Shown here piece by piece: positions 9,948 through 19,726 of a DNA stretch of 43,506 nucleotides. The stretch is from Comamonadaceae bacterium. Lineage in GTDB: Bacteria > Pseudomonadota > Gammaproteobacteria > Burkholderiales > Burkholderiaceae_C. The notes beneath the pieces are model-generated. The model had not been told where the DNA came from. It made no database searches and worked only from the letters and a program-made list of their open reading frames with translations. Location: contig JAIXRH010000050.1 of assembly GCA_027485285.1 (NCBI GenBank), positions 1 through 43,506 of the forward strand, in the 5' to 3' direction. Numbering within the stretch: position 1 is the stretch's first letter; every line of letters starts with the position of its first letter. A program made the translations under genes and the position numbers.

Positions 9948-9955
9948 GAAATCTT

Positions 9956-10468
9956 TCAACGGTATTTGGCGTCAGCTGCTTTGTTGGCAGCGATTTCGGG
10001 TTCGTAGCGGTCGCCCACTGCCAACAGCATTTCTTTGGTGAAGTACAAATCACCGCGCTTCTCGCCGTGGTACTCAAAGATGTGTGTCTCAACGATCGAA
10101 TCCACAGGGCAGCTCTCTTCGCAAAAGCCACAGAAGATGCACTTGGTCAAGTCGATGTCGTAGCGCGTGGTGCGGCGACTGCCGTCTGCGCGCTGGTCGG
10201 ATTCGATGGTGATGGCCATCGCTGGGCACACCGCCTCGCACAATTTGCAAGCAATGCAGCGTTCTTCGCCATTGTCGTAACGACGCAAAGCATGCAGACC
10301 GCGGAAGCGAGGCGACAAAGGTGTCTTCTCTTCCGGAAACTGGATGGTGATGCTGCGCGAAAACATGTATTTGCCGGTGAGGGCCATGCCTTTGAACAGC
10401 TCGATCAACAAGAAGCTCGACAAAAAGTCGCGCAACGAGAATGGGGCGGAATGGGTCGTCGTTGTCAT
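9956..10468 (-). CDS. nuoI: NADH-quinone oxidoreductase subunit I (two [4Fe-4S])
   Basis: Peripheral-arm subunit of complex I carrying iron-sulfur clusters N6a and N6b. It has two ferredoxin motifs: Cys 71, 74, 77 and 81 ([12 protein letters not shown]) and Cys 110, 113, 116 and 120 ([12 protein letters not shown]). The first 35 residues hold the amphipathic helix that seats it on the membrane. Length is 170 residues. It lies between nuoH (15 bases upstream) and nuoJ. Confidence 0.97.
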   Translation of the reverse strand: MTTTTHSAPFSLRDFLSSFLLIELFKGMALTGKYMFSRSITIQFPEEKTPLSPRFRGLHALRRYDNGEERCIACKLCEAVCPAMAITIESDQRADGSRRTTRYDIDLTKCIFCGFCEESCPVDSIVETHIFEYHGEKRGDLYFTKEMLLAVGDRYEPEIAANKAADAKYR

Positions 10469-10483
10469 GGTGTTTTTCCGGTC

Positions 10484-11566
10484 TTAATTCCAGATATTCC
10501 AAGGTGTTTGAATCCAAATACCCACCACCAACAACCAGATCAAGGTGATTGGGATAAATATCTTCCAACCCAAACGCATGATTTGGTCATAGCGATAACG
10601 TGGAAACGTGGCACGCACCCACAAGAACATGGTCACGACCACGAAGGTCTTGAGGCCCAGCCAAATCCAGCCAGGGATCATGTTGAACAAGGGGTGGTCG
10701 ATGGGTGACAACCAGCCACCCAAGAACATCACCACGGTCAACATAGAAACCAGAATCATGTTGGCGTATTCAGCCAAAAAGAACATGGCAAAAGACATGC
10801 CCGAGTATTCGATCATGTGGCCAGCCACGATTTCGGATTCACCCTCCACCACGTCAAACGGGTGACGGTTGGTTTCTGCCAAGCCAGAGATGAAGTAAAT
10901 CATGAACACAGGAAACAAAGGCAACCAGTTCCAAGACAAGAAACTCAAACCCTGGTCCGCCATCATGCCCTTGGCTTGACCCATCACGATGTCGGTCATG
11001 TTCAAGCTGTTGGAGATCATCAAGACGATCACAAAACAAAAGCCCATGGCAATTTCATAGCTCACCATTTGGGCCGATGCCCGCATGGCGCCAATGAAAG
11101 CGTATTTGGAGTTGGACGCCCAACCCGCGATGATCACGCCATACACCTCCAGCGAGGTAATGGCCATCAAAAACAACAAGCCTGCATTGATGTTGGCCAA
11201 AGCCACATCAGGACCAAAAGGAATCACAGCCCAAGCCGCCAAGGCGGGCATGATGGTCATGATGGGGCCCAAAAAGAACAAGCTCGTGGTCGCCTTGGTT
11301 GGGATGATGATCTCTTTGGTTAGCAGCTTGAGCGCGTCAGCGATGGGTTGCAACAAGCCACCAGGGCCCGTGCGGTTAGGGCCTTTGCGGATTTGGGTGT
11401 AACCAATCGCCTTGCGTTCCCACAATGTCAGGTAAGCCACGCACAGCAACAAGGGCAGCAACACGCCCACAATCTTCAACAAGGTCCAAATCACAGGCCA
11501 AGCCAGTGTGGTCCACCACACCTCAGAGATCAAGCCAAAGCCGGCGTTATAAATGTTGTCAACCAT
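10484..11566 (-). CDS. nuoH: NADH-quinone oxidoreductase subunit H
   Basis: The membrane subunit that builds the quinone chamber with NuoB and NuoD; 360 residues, eight or nine hydrophobic segments. [19 protein letters not shown], the conserved loop near the quinone entrance, and [15 protein letters not shown], the acidic loop near the quinone site, are both intact. I chose ATG at 11566, which shares its A with the nuoG stop (TGATG) and has AGGAGG six bases upstream; the in-frame GTG at 11569 is too close to that site. Confidence 0.96.
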   Translation of the reverse strand: MVDNIYNAGFGLISEVWWTTLAWPVIWTLLKIVGVLLPLLLCVAYLTLWERKAIGYTQIRKGPNRTGPGGLLQPIADALKLLTKEIIIPTKATTSLFFLGPIMTIMPALAAWAVIPFGPDVALANINAGLLFLMAITSLEVYGVIIAGWASNSKYAFIGAMRASAQMVSYEIAMGFCFVIVLMISNSLNMTDIVMGQAKGMMADQGLSFLSWNWLPLFPVFMIYFISGLAETNRHPFDVVEGESEIVAGHMIEYSGMSFAMFFLAEYANMILVSMLTVVMFLGGWLSPIDHPLFNMIPGWIWLGLKTFVVVTMFLWVRATFPRYRYDQIMRLGWKIFIPITLIWLLVVGIWIQTPWNIWN

Positions 11567-13683
11567 CACAGACCTCCTTGCAACGACGCTGCAGCTTGCC
11601 TTGCATCAGCCGTGAGTTGCAACGATGGTGCACGGCGCACCAAGCTGTCGAGCTGGTAAATCGCCGCTGATGCAGGCTGCCCTGAGGCTGGGCTCACATC
11701 CACGCTGGCCGTGCATGCGTTAGAAAGCAAGGCGTGAACATCGGCAGGAATGGCTTGGGCACGCACTTCTTCGATGGTCTCAAATTCAAAGCCAGGCACA
11801 TGCAACATGGAGCCCAAGACGCGTAGGACTTTCCAAGCCGGACGTGTTTCGCCCAAAGGTTTGACCACACCGTGGAAACTTTGCACACACCCTTCGGTGT
11901 TGATGAAGGTACCGGCCGTTTCGGTGAAAGGCGAGATGGGCAACAGCACATCGCTGATGTCCATGTTGGCCTTGAAGGGAGACAAGGTCACCACCATCTC
12001 CGCTTGGCCGATGGCTTGAGCTGCAGCATGGCCATTGGCGGCGTCGAAGGCGGGTTCGGTGTTGAGTAACACCACCGCCTTCAAACCGCCCGCCAACATT
12101 TGACCGGCGGTTTGACCGCCAGCCTTTGGCAAGGCGCCCACCACTTGAGCACCTACCGTGTTGGCGGCTTCGCCGAGGTAACCCACGGTTGCGCCTGTTT
12201 GTGCGCCAATCCAGTTGGCCAAGCTGAGCAAGCTTGATGCTTTGGCATGGTGTGCCGCTGCGTTGCCCAACACAATGGCTTTGCGCTCACCGCCAGTCAA
12301 TGACTTGGCGATGGCTTGTGCTGGGGCGCTGTTGGCGTTGCCCGCCACAGGCGCAGCAGCACCGGTGATGGCGCTCACCGCAGCAGCGATGTCAGCCAAG
12401 GCCTGCACCCAGTTGACGGCATCTGCCACCAGGGTGTTGGCCACAGGCATGGCCCAGTCATAGGCTTGTGCGTTCAAGGCATTGACCTTGCCGCCGTTGC
12501 GCACAGCTTGACGCAGACGCTGGGCCAACAAAGGTTGATCTTTACGGATGTTTGAGCCCACCACCAACACGCGTTGCAAGGTGGTGAGAGAAGCCACAGA
12601 CGTGCCCAACCAGCGCACTTGGCCATCATGCTGGAAATCAGCAGCGCGCAAACGTGTGTCGATGTTTTGGCTGCCTAAACCGCGTGTCAGGCCAGCGGCC
12701 AAGAACAACTCTTCCGCGGTGCTGTGGGGACTGGCCAAAGTACCAATGGCATTTGAGCCGTGTTCCGCTTTCACGCCTTGCAGGCCATTGGCCACGTATT
12801 CAAGGGCGGTTTGCCAATCGACTTCTTTCCACTCGCCGCCTTGCTTGAGCATGGGCTTGGTCAAACGGTCTGCGCTGTCCAAAGCCTCGTAGCTGAAACG
12901 GTCGCGATCCGCGATCCAGCATTCGTTGATGGCTTCGTTTTCCAAAGGCACGACGCGCATGACTTTGTTGTTCTTCACCTGAACCACCAAGTTAGCACCC
13001 GTCGCATCATGTGGGCTGACGGACTTGCGGCGGCTCAATTCCCAAGTGCGAGCGCTGTAGCGGAATGGCTTGCTGGTCAACGCGCCCACGGGGCAGATGT
13101 CGATCATGTTGCCGGAGAGCTCAGAGTCGACCGATTGACCCACGAAGGTTTCAATCTCAGCGTGCTCACCACGGTGTGACATGCCCAACTCCATGATGCC
13201 GGCCACTTCTTGACCAAAGCGCACGCAGCGTGTGCATTGGATACAGCGGCTCATCTCTTGCATGCTCACCAAGGGGCCGACGTCTTTAGGAATCACCACA
13301 CGCTTTTCTTCTTCGTAGCGAGACGAAGAACCCCCGTAGCCCACCGCCAAGTCTTGCAACTGGCACTCACCGCCTTGGTCGCAAATCGGGCAATCCAGTG
13401 GGTGGTTGATGAGCAAGAACTCCATCACCGATTTTTGGGCCTTGATGGCGCGCTCGCTCTTGGTGCGCACCACCATGCCTTGGGTCACTGGCGTGGCGCA
13501 AGCGGGCATGGGCTTAGGCGCTTTCTCTACATCCACCAAGCACATCCGGCAGTTGGCCGCGATGCTGAGTTTCTTGTGATAGCAGAAATGCGGAATGTAG
13601 GTGCCGGCCTTTTCGGCTGCGTGCATGATCATGCAGCCCTCTTGGACGTCAATCTTTTTACCGTCGAGTTCGATTTCAATCAT
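11566..13683 (-). CDS. nuoG: NADH-quinone oxidoreductase subunit G
   Basis: The large iron-sulfur subunit of the NADH-oxidising module, 705 residues. Cys 34, 45, 48 and 62 bind the [2Fe-2S] cluster N1b. His 94 with Cys 98, 101 and 107 bind N5. Cys 147, 150, 153 and 197 bind N4. The place where E. coli-type proteins carry the N7 ligands reads [11 protein letters not shown] here, without cysteines, so N7 is absent as in mitochondria and many proteobacteria. The C-terminal molybdopterin-oxidoreductase-like half is degenerate, as usual for NuoG. The stop is coupled to nuoH. Confidence 0.96.
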   Translation of the reverse strand: MIEIELDGKKIDVQEGCMIMHAAEKAGTYIPHFCYHKKLSIAANCRMCLVDVEKAPKPMPACATPVTQGMVVRTKSERAIKAQKSVMEFLLINHPLDCPICDQGGECQLQDLAVGYGGSSSRYEEEKRVVIPKDVGPLVSMQEMSRCIQCTRCVRFGQEVAGIMELGMSHRGEHAEIETFVGQSVDSELSGNMIDICPVGALTSKPFRYSARTWELSRRKSVSPHDATGANLVVQVKNNKVMRVVPLENEAINECWIADRDRFSYEALDSADRLTKPMLKQGGEWKEVDWQTALEYVANGLQGVKAEHGSNAIGTLASPHSTAEELFLAAGLTRGLGSQNIDTRLRAADFQHDGQVRWLGTSVASLTTLQRVLVVGSNIRKDQPLLAQRLRQAVRNGGKVNALNAQAYDWAMPVANTLVADAVNWVQALADIAAAVSAITGAAAPVAGNANSAPAQAIAKSLTGGERKAIVLGNAAAHHAKASSLLSLANWIGAQTGATVGYLGEAANTVGAQVVGALPKAGGQTAGQMLAGGLKAVVLLNTEPAFDAANGHAAAQAIGQAEMVVTLSPFKANMDISDVLLPISPFTETAGTFINTEGCVQSFHGVVKPLGETRPAWKVLRVLGSMLHVPGFEFETIEEVRAQAIPADVHALLSNACTASVDVSPASGQPASAAIYQLDSLVRRAPSLQLTADARQAAASLQGGL

Positions 13684-13698
13684 GGCACTTTATCCGTA

Positions 13699-15054
13699 TC
13701 AAACGTAAGCAGCGACCGTGCAGGTCTTGTGCGTGATGTGGTGCTCAAACTCATGGCGGAAGTGCTTCATCATGCCGCGCACGGGCATGGCTGCTGCGTC
13801 TCCGAGGGCGCAAATGGTGCGGCCCATGATGTTTTCTGCCACGTTGTCGAGCAATGCCAAGTCGCTTTCGCGGCCCTCACCACGCTCAATGCGGTCGACC
13901 ATGCGCCACAACCATCCCGTGCCTTCGCGGCAAGGTGTGCATTGGCCGCATGACTCATGCATGTAGAAGTAGCTCAAGCGAAGCAGGCTCTTGACCATGC
14001 AGCGGGTGTCGTCCAACACGATCACCGCACCTGAGCCCAACATGGAACCGCCGTCTTTGGCGATGCTGTCGTAGTCCATGGTGAGCTTCATCATCAAGTC
14101 GCCTGGAATAACTGGCGAAGAAGAACCGCCAGGAATCACCGCCTTGAGCGTGCGACCTTTGCGCACGCCACCAGCCAATTCCAACAATTGAGAGAACGGT
14201 GTGCCCATGGGCACTTCGTAGTTGCCTGGGCGCTCCACGTCACCGCTGACCGAGAAGATCTTGGTGCCACCGTTGTTGGGCTTGCCGCATTCGAGATACG
14301 CCTGACCGCCGTGGTTGATGATCCAAGGCACCGCTGCGAATGTTTCGGTGTTGTTGATGGTGGTGGGCTTGCCGTACAAACCAAAGCTCGCTGGGAACGG
14401 TGGCTTGAAACGGGGTTGGCCTTTTTTACCTTCGAGCGACTCGAGCAACGCTGTTTCTTCGCCGCAGATGTAAGCGCCAAAACCGTGGGCCGCGTGCAAC
14501 TGGAAGCTGAACGTCGAGCCCAAAATGTTGTCGCCCAAATAGCCAGCTGCGCGGGCTTCTTCCAGGGCAGCTTCAAAACGCTCGTAGGTTTGGAAAATTT
14601 CGCCGTGGATGTAGTTGTAGCCCACGCTGATGCCCATGGCATAAGCAGCAATGGCCATGCCTTCAATCACGATGTGGGGGTTGTGCTGCAAGATCTCTCG
14701 GTCTTTGCACGTACCAGGCTCGCCCTCATCCGAGTTACAGACCAAGTATTTTTGACCTGGGAACTGGCGAGGCATGAAGCTCCACTTCAAACCCGTGGGA
14801 AAGCCAGCACCGCCGCGACCACGCAAACCGGACTCTTTGACGATCGCAATCACTTGGTCTTGGGTCAAACCTTCGGTCAAGATTTTGCGAAGCGCTTGGT
14901 AACCTCCGCGCGCCAAATAGTCTTGGATAGACCAGTTGTTGCCATTCAAACCCGCCAGAATTTGGGGGCCAATGTGACGGTCGTGGAAACAAGATTCCAC
15001 AGCGGTCGATTGGAATTGAGAGAGAACTTGTAAAGCTTGGCTAGAAGTCGTCAT
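13699..15054 (-). CDS. nuoF: NADH-quinone oxidoreductase subunit F
   Basis: The NADH- and FMN-binding subunit of complex I, 451 residues. [13 protein letters not shown] is the nucleotide-binding glycine loop, and [16 protein letters not shown] is the FMN contact block. [16 protein letters not shown] carries three of the four ligands of the [4Fe-4S] cluster N3. The ATG at 15054 has AAGGAA upstream and lies two bases after the nuoE stop; the longer reading frame upstream is not coding, since it runs into nuoE. Confidence 0.97.
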   Translation of the reverse strand: MTTSSQALQVLSQFQSTAVESCFHDRHIGPQILAGLNGNNWSIQDYLARGGYQALRKILTEGLTQDQVIAIVKESGLRGRGGAGFPTGLKWSFMPRQFPGQKYLVCNSDEGEPGTCKDREILQHNPHIVIEGMAIAAYAMGISVGYNYIHGEIFQTYERFEAALEEARAAGYLGDNILGSTFSFQLHAAHGFGAYICGEETALLESLEGKKGQPRFKPPFPASFGLYGKPTTINNTETFAAVPWIINHGGQAYLECGKPNNGGTKIFSVSGDVERPGNYEVPMGTPFSQLLELAGGVRKGRTLKAVIPGGSSSPVIPGDLMMKLTMDYDSIAKDGGSMLGSGAVIVLDDTRCMVKSLLRLSYFYMHESCGQCTPCREGTGWLWRMVDRIERGEGRESDLALLDNVAENIMGRTICALGDAAAMPVRGMMKHFRHEFEHHITHKTCTVAAYV

Positions 15055-15056
15055 GC

Positions 15057-15572
15057 CTATTCCTTCAAAGCACGCAAGCCTGCGACCAATTGGTCGAGCT
15101 TGTCGTCGCTCATGTAGCTGCACATGGTGCGGTCGTTCACCAACAACACAGGCGCATCGGCGCAAGCGCCCATGCATTCGCCAGGTTGGATGGTGAACAT
15201 GCCATCTGCCGTGGTCTCGCCGACGTCAATGCCCAAGGTCTTGACCAAGTGCATCAAAGCGCCTTGTCCGTTGCGCAACTGGCAAGGCAGGTTGGTACAC
15301 ACGTTGATCTTGAACTTCCCAACGGGTTGTTGGTTGTACATGTTGTAGAAGGTGGTCACTTCGTGCACTGCCATGGGGGCCATGCCGAGCAACTCAGCAA
15401 TCACGCGCTCGCTCTCGGCGCTGACAAAGCCCTGCTCTTGCTGAGCAATGGCCAAACAAGCCATCACGGCAGATTGCTTCTGGTCATCAGGGTATTTGGC
15501 AACTTCATGCGCAAAACGCGCATGCGCTTGGGCCGACAGCGTTGCGCTGGTTTGGGTGCTGATAGAACTCAT
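15057..15572 (-). CDS. nuoE: NADH-quinone oxidoreductase subunit E
   Basis: Thioredoxin-fold subunit that holds the [2Fe-2S] cluster N1a close to FMN; 171 residues. The four ligands are Cys 92 and 97 (VCTNLPC) and Cys 133 and 137 (GECMGAC). VTTFYNMYN in the middle is the family signature. The ATG overlaps the nuoD stop by four bases (ATGA). Confidence 0.97.
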   Translation of the reverse strand: MSSISTQTSATLSAQAHARFAHEVAKYPDDQKQSAVMACLAIAQQEQGFVSAESERVIAELLGMAPMAVHEVTTFYNMYNQQPVGKFKINVCTNLPCQLRNGQGALMHLVKTLGIDVGETTADGMFTIQPGECMGACADAPVLLVNDRTMCSYMSDDKLDQLVAGLRALKE

Positions 15573-16822
15573 CGGTCAATTTCCCCGAACACAATGTCCA
15601 TGGTGCCAATCACCGCCACGGTGTCAGCGATCATGTGGCCACGCGCCATTTCGTCCATGGCTGCCAAATGGGCGAAACCAGGCGCGCGAATCTTTAAACG
15701 GTAGGGCTTGTTGGCACCATCGCTCACGAGGTAGATGCCAAACTCACCCTTGGGATGCTCAACGGCTGCATAAGCCTCGCCTTCGGGCACGTGAAAACCT
15801 TCGGTGAAGAGTTTGAAATGGTGGATCAACTCTTCCATGTTGGACTTCATGCCCTCACGGCTCGGTGCGGCCACTTTGTGGTTGTCGGTGATGACGGGGC
15901 CTGGATTGACGCGCAGCCAGTCCACGCACTGCTTGATGATGCGGTTGGACTGGCGCATTTCTTCGACACGCACCAAATAGCGGTCGTAGCAGTCGCCGGT
16001 TTTGCCCACAGGAACATCAAAGTCCATGCGGTCGTAAACATCGTAGGGCTGGTGCTTGCGCAAGTCCCAAGCGATACCAGAGCCACGCAACATCGCGCCT
16101 GAAAAGCCGAGGTTTTTCGCACGCTCTGGGGTCACCACGCCGATATCGACGGTGCGTTGTTTCCAAATGCGGTTGTCGGTCAGCAGCGTTTCGTACTCGT
16201 CTACCAACTTGGGGAAACGTTGGGTGAAGTCGTCGATGAAGTCGAGCAAGGAGCCTGAACGGCCTTCGTTCAAACGCGCAACAGACTTGGCATTGCGCAC
16301 TTTGCTGGCCTTGTACTGAGGCATGCTGTCGGGCAAGTCGCGGTAGACGCCGCCTGGACGGAAGTAAGCCGCGTGCATGCGAGCGCCAGACACGGCCTCG
16401 TACATGTCAAACAAGTCTTCACGTTCGCGGAAGCAGTAAATCAAAATGTTCATCGCGCCGCAGTCGAAACCATGGCAACCCAACCACAACAAATGGTTGA
16501 GCAAACGGGTGATTTCTGAATACATAACACGGATGTATTGCGCGCGCTCTGGCACTTCGAGGCCCATCATTTTTTCGATGGCCAAGCAGTAAGCGTGCTC
16601 GTTACACATCATGGACACGTAGTCAAGACGGTCCATGTAGGGCAAGGATTGGATGTAGGTTTTGCTCTCGGCCAACTTTTCAGTGGCGCGGTGCAACAAG
16701 CCGATGTGCGGATCGGCGCGCTGAACCACTTCGCCGTCGAGTTCCAACACCAAACGCAGCACGCCGTGCGCTGCAGGATGTTGAGGGCCCAAATTGAGGG
16801 TGTAATTTTTGATATCAGCCAT
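15569..16822 (-). CDS. nuoD: NADH-quinone oxidoreductase subunit D
   Basis: The 49-kDa-type subunit, related to the large subunit of [NiFe] hydrogenases, which forms most of the quinone pocket. It has 417 residues. [14 protein letters not shown] near the N-terminus contains the quinone-site His pair, and [14 protein letters not shown] and [11 protein letters not shown] are conserved. The C-terminus ends with FGEIDR, as expected. NuoC and NuoD are separate genes here, unlike the fused protein in E. coli. Confidence 0.97.
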   Translation of the reverse strand: MADIKNYTLNLGPQHPAAHGVLRLVLELDGEVVQRADPHIGLLHRATEKLAESKTYIQSLPYMDRLDYVSMMCNEHAYCLAIEKMMGLEVPERAQYIRVMYSEITRLLNHLLWLGCHGFDCGAMNILIYCFREREDLFDMYEAVSGARMHAAYFRPGGVYRDLPDSMPQYKASKVRNAKSVARLNEGRSGSLLDFIDDFTQRFPKLVDEYETLLTDNRIWKQRTVDIGVVTPERAKNLGFSGAMLRGSGIAWDLRKHQPYDVYDRMDFDVPVGKTGDCYDRYLVRVEEMRQSNRIIKQCVDWLRVNPGPVITDNHKVAAPSREGMKSNMEELIHHFKLFTEGFHVPEGEAYAAVEHPKGEFGIYLVSDGANKPYRLKIRAPGFAHLAAMDEMARGHMIADTVAVIGTMDIVFGEIDR

Positions 16823-16824
16823 GG

Positions 16825-17436
16825 TCAGTGCATACCGCCGTAGTTGTCTTCACGAATGATGCGCGGCGTGATTTCGCGCGGCTCGATGGTGACGGGTTGG
16901 TACACCACACGTTTTTGCTCAGCGTCGTAACGCATTTCCACGTGACCCGAGGTTGGGAAATCTTTACGGAAGGGATGACCCACAAAGCCGTAATCGGTCA
17001 ATAAACGGCGTAAGTCGAGGTGGCCTTCAAACACAATGCCAAACAAGTCAAACGCTTCGCGTTCAAACCAATTGGCCGAGTTCCACAAGTCGTTGACAGA
17101 AGCCACCACCGGCACGTCTTCGCTGAACGCGAACACGCGCACGCGAAGACGCCAGTTGTGGCTCACCGACAGCAGATGGCTCACCACGGCGTAGCGCGGG
17201 CCATCGGTAAATTTGGAATGGGCACCATCTTTGTAGCTGGAATAGTCCAAGCCACACAGGTCCATCAATTGCTCAAACCCCAAACGCGCATCGTCGCGCA
17301 GGGTTTGGCATACGTCGTGGTAATCAGCGGCAGAAACCGTCAAGGTCAACTCACCCAAGGCGGATTCGAGAAGCTTGACTTTGGCCCCGAGCACATCGTG
17401 CACGGCAGCTTCAAGCGTTTGAATGGAATGGCTCAT
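16825..17436 (-). CDS. nuoC: NADH-quinone oxidoreductase subunit C
   Basis: The 30-kDa-type subunit of complex I connecting arm, 203 residues, not fused to Nuo[22 protein letters not shown] is the family signature region (here quoted in part as ERE.FD.FGI.F.GHPDLRR-like). [10 protein letters not shown] and [14 protein letters not shown] are also diagnostic. It starts 24 bases after nuoB and ends 2 bases before nuoD. Confidence 0.96.
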   Translation of the reverse strand: MSHSIQTLEAAVHDVLGAKVKLLESALGELTLTVSAADYHDVCQTLRDDARLGFEQLMDLCGLDYSSYKDGAHSKFTDGPRYAVVSHLLSVSHNWRLRVRVFAFSEDVPVVASVNDLWNSANWFEREAFDLFGIVFEGHLDLRRLLTDYGFVGHPFRKDFPTSGHVEMRYDAEQKRVVYQPVTIEPREITPRIIREDNYGGMH

Positions 17437-17460
17437 GTGTCTTTCCTATGCAATACGCGG

Positions 17461-17937
17461 TCAGCGAGCAATGGTGTTTTCGCGGCGAATCTTGCTTTGC
17501 AGCTGCAAGATGCCGTACAACAAAGCCTCGGCCGTGGGCGGACAGCCTGGCACATACACATCGACGGGCACCACACGGTCACAACCGCGCACCACCGAGT
17601 AGCTGTAGTGGTAGTAACCACCGCCATTGGCACATGACCCCATGGACAACACCCAGCGTGGCTCAGACATTTGGTCGTACACCTTGCGCAAAGCCGGTGC
17701 CATCTTGTTACACAAAGTGCCAGCCACGATCATCAAATCAGACTGACGTGGGCTAGGACGGAACAACATGCCGAAACGGTCCAAGTCATAACGGGCTGCG
17801 CCCGCATGCATCATCTCCACTGCGCAGCAAGCCAAACCGAATGTCATGGGCCACAACGAGCCCGTTTTGGCCCAATTGACCACCGAGTCATAGGACGTGG
17901 TGACGAAGCCTTCTTTGAAAACGCCTTCTAGTGACAT
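17461..17937 (-). CDS. nuoB: NADH-quinone oxidoreductase subunit B
   Basis: Carries cluster N2, the terminal [4Fe-4S] centre that reduces quinone. It has 158 residues. The unusual ligand set with adjacent cysteines is present: Cys 37 and 38 ([13 protein letters not shown]), Cys 102 ([10 protein letters not shown]) and Cys 132 (VPGCPP). It lies 9 bases after nuoA. Nothing unusual. Confidence 0.97.
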   Translation of the reverse strand: MSLEGVFKEGFVTTSYDSVVNWAKTGSLWPMTFGLACCAVEMMHAGAARYDLDRFGMLFRPSPRQSDLMIVAGTLCNKMAPALRKVYDQMSEPRWVLSMGSCANGGGYYHYSYSVVRGCDRVVPVDVYVPGCPPTAEALLYGILQLQSKIRRENTIAR

Positions 17938-17946
17938 AGCTGATCC

Positions 17947-18306
17947 TTACTCCCAATCGATGGCGCCCTTGATCCACATGTAGGCAAAGCCTGCAACGAG
18001 GATGGCAAGGAAGATCATCATGTCGATGAAACCAATGAACCCAATTTCCTTGAGCGCTACGGCCCAAGGGAACAAAAATGCGATTTCCAAGTCGAACAAA
18101 ATAAAGAGGATGGCGATCAAGTAATAACGCACATCAAACTTCATGCGCGCATCTTCAAACGCTTCAAAGCCGCATTCGTAGGGTGAGTTTTTGGCTGGAT
18201 CAGGGCGGCGAGGGCCTAAGAAAAAACCGATGACTTGGGGGGCAACACCCACGCCAAGGCCCACAAGGATAAATAAGAGGACAGGAAGGTATGGTTCTAA
18301 GCTCAT
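17947..18306 (-). CDS. nuoA: NADH-quinone oxidoreductase subunit A
   Basis: First gene of the nuo operon: a 119-residue membrane subunit with three hydrophobic segments. [12 protein letters not shown] is the conserved loop with the Cys that lies in the quinone cavity, and [21 protein letters not shown] (first part [12 protein letters not shown]) is the second helix. The ATG is preceded only by a weak GAG site. Upstream lie a strong hairpin and tRNA-Leu. Confidence 0.96.
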   Translation of the reverse strand: MSLEPYLPVLLFILVGLGVGVAPQVIGFFLGPRRPDPAKNSPYECGFEAFEDARMKFDVRYYLIAILFILFDLEIAFLFPWAVALKEIGFIGFIDMMIFLAILVAGFAYMWIKGAIDWE

Positions 18307-18345
18307 CTCAATCTCGCGGTCTGACTACCTGGTTATTAGTCTGCG

Positions 18346-18387
18346 AAGTCTGCTGTAACTGGTTGACACCAACGTTACAGCAGACTT
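18346..18387. other. Strong hairpin between tRNA-Leu and nuoA
   Basis: Two perfect 14-base arms (18346-18359 and 18374-18387, AAGTCTGCTGTAAC and its complement) flank a loop that folds further (TGGT/ACCA, tetraloop, two-base bulge). On the plus strand the stem is followed by T residues (18386-18391) like an intrinsic terminator. On the minus strand, the direction of tRNA-Leu and nuo, it has no U-tract and lies in the space between tRNA 3' end and nuoA. Confidence 0.85.
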
Positions 18388-18394
18388 TTTTGGA

Positions 18395-18479
18395 TGGTGC
18401 CGTCGGCGAGACTCGAACTCGCACAGCTTTCGCCACTACCACCTCAAGATAGCGTGTCTACCAATTTCACCACGACGGC
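18395..18479 (-). tRNA. tRNA-Leu (anticodon GAG)
   Basis: An 85-base class II tRNA on the minus strand with encoded CCA (18395-18397). The acceptor arms GCCGTCG and CGACGGC pair perfectly. The anticodon stem CTATC/GGTAG closes the loop TTGAGGT, giving anticodon GAG, which reads CUC and CUU. The D-loop contains GGTAGACAC, the variable arm is long (GTGGCGAAAGCTGTG-like), and GTTCGAGTC forms the T-loop. It sits between secG and nuoA, as is common in betaproteobacteria. Confidence 0.96.
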
Positions 18480-18587
18480 TTTGGGTTGTTTGCTCTACAG
18501 AAACGAAGAGGGATAACGCTTCCTGAACAGCCTCAGAGTTTACCCTGAAAAGGGCCCCAACCACTCTGAAGTGGGACGGTTTTGTGA

Positions 18588-18926
18588 TTACTTCGTGGGG
18601 ATTTGCGCTGCACCAGAAGCTGGAACTTCTGCCGCTGGGGCGGGCGCCAACACAGCACCTTCAAGCACGCTGCCAGAGCTGACAGGACGCAGGTTACCGA
18701 AATAAGCCAAGGCCAAAGTGCACACAAAAAACACAGCAGCCAACACACCCGTGGTGCGCGACATGAAGTTGGCACCACCGCTTGCACCAAACAAACTGCC
18801 TGAGCTGCCGCTTCCAAAAGCCGCGCCCATGTCCGCACCTTTGCCGTGCTGGACCAAGATCAAACCGATCATGACCAAAGCAGCCAACAACTGAACCGCT
18901 TGAACAATATTCAATATCAAACTCAT
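18588..18926 (-). CDS. secG: Preprotein translocase subunit SecG
   Basis: Small inner-membrane partner of SecYE that assists SecA-driven protein export. It has 112 residues, with two hydrophobic segments (residues about 4-22 and 58-76). VQHGKGADMGAAFGSGSSGSLFG (start HGKGADMGAAFGSG) is the conserved loop between them. The C-terminus is Ala/Pro-rich as in many beta- and gammaproteobacterial SecG. It lies 25 bases after tpiA and is followed by tRNA-Leu. Confidence 0.95.
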   Translation of the reverse strand: MSLILNIVQAVQLLAALVMIGLILVQHGKGADMGAAFGSGSSGSLFGASGGANFMSRTTGVLAAVFFVCTLALAYFGNLRPVSSGSVLEGAVLAPAPAAEVPASGAAQIPTK

Positions 18927-18951
18927 AAAAACTCCGAAAAAATAATTACTT

Positions 18952-19710
18952 TCAATGCGCTGCAGCCGAGATGATGGTTAAGAAATCTGCCGCCTTGAGT
19001 GCTGCGCCGCCAATGAGGCCACCATCGATGTCAGGCTGAGCCAGTAATTCCACCGCATTTGCCGCATTCATGCTGCCACCGTACAAGATGTGGACGCGAT
19101 CAGAATGCTCGGTCGCGGCTTTCAACTGGCCACGCAACACCGCATGAACGGCTTGGGCCTCCTCTGGCGAAGCCGTTTGGCCTGTGCCAATCGCCCAGAC
19201 AGGCTCGTAGGCCACCACGATTTCGCTGATGCAATGACCATTGGCATGAATCACCGCCGCCAATTGTCGCTTGACCACCTCTTCGGTCTTGCCCGCTTCG
19301 CGCTCAGCCAAAGTTTCGCCCACACACACGATGGGCGTCACACCCGCCGACAAAGCCTGCTGCGCCTTGAGCGCCACTTGCGCATCGGTTTCACCGTGGT
19401 ACTGACGACGCTCTGAATGCCCAACGATGGCATACCTCACCGCAAAGTCTTTCAACATGGCAGCAGATATTTCGCCGGTATAAGCCCCCTGCGCATGGAT
19501 TGAGACATCTTGCGCGCCCAAGTCGATGCCTGAGCCCGCGACCATCTGCTGGACTTGAGACAAATAAACGGCAGGCACACACACCGCCACCTGCGCGTGT
19601 TTTGAGGCCAGGGCATGCGCGAGACCCTGCCGCACATCGTGCAACAAGGCTTCATTCGCGGCCAGGCCGCCGTTCATCTTCCAGTTACCTGCGATGAGTT
19701 TTTGCTTCAT
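18952..19710 (-). CDS. tpiA: Triosephosphate isomerase
   Basis: Interconverts dihydroxyacetone phosphate and glyceraldehyde 3-phosphate in glycolysis and gluconeogenesis. It has 252 residues. The catalytic set is present: Lys in AGNWKMNG, His in VGHSERR, and Glu in [11 protein letters not shown], with the phosphate loop GGSMNAAN and GLIGGAAL near the end. I chose ATG at 19710, with GAGGT upstream; GTG one codon earlier is possible. It follows pnp by 16 bases and precedes secG. Confidence 0.96.
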   Translation of the reverse strand: MKQKLIAGNWKMNGGLAANEALLHDVRQGLAHALASKHAQVAVCVPAVYLSQVQQMVAGSGIDLGAQDVSIHAQGAYTGEISAAMLKDFAVRYAIVGHSERRQYHGETDAQVALKAQQALSAGVTPIVCVGETLAEREAGKTEEVVKRQLAAVIHANGHCISEIVVAYEPVWAIGTGQTASPEEAQAVHAVLRGQLKAATEHSDRVHILYGGSMNAANAVELLAQPDIDGGLIGGAALKAADFLTIISAAAH

Positions 19711-19726
19711 CACAACCTCGCAGCGC

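Noticed and set aside
14188-15033. Plus-strand open frame of 281 codons antisense to nuoF
   Set aside because: No recognisable motif, lies entirely within nuoF, and has no ribosome site or neighbour that would support it.
18363-18391. TTGACA at 18363-18368 as a plus-strand -35
   Set aside because: No -10 follows at the right distance, only a T-tract, and no plus-strand gene lies ahead; the sequence is the loop of the hairpin.
18533-18587. Terminator after secG
   Set aside because: A short CCACT/AGTGG stem is present but no U-tract follows, so I could not call it.
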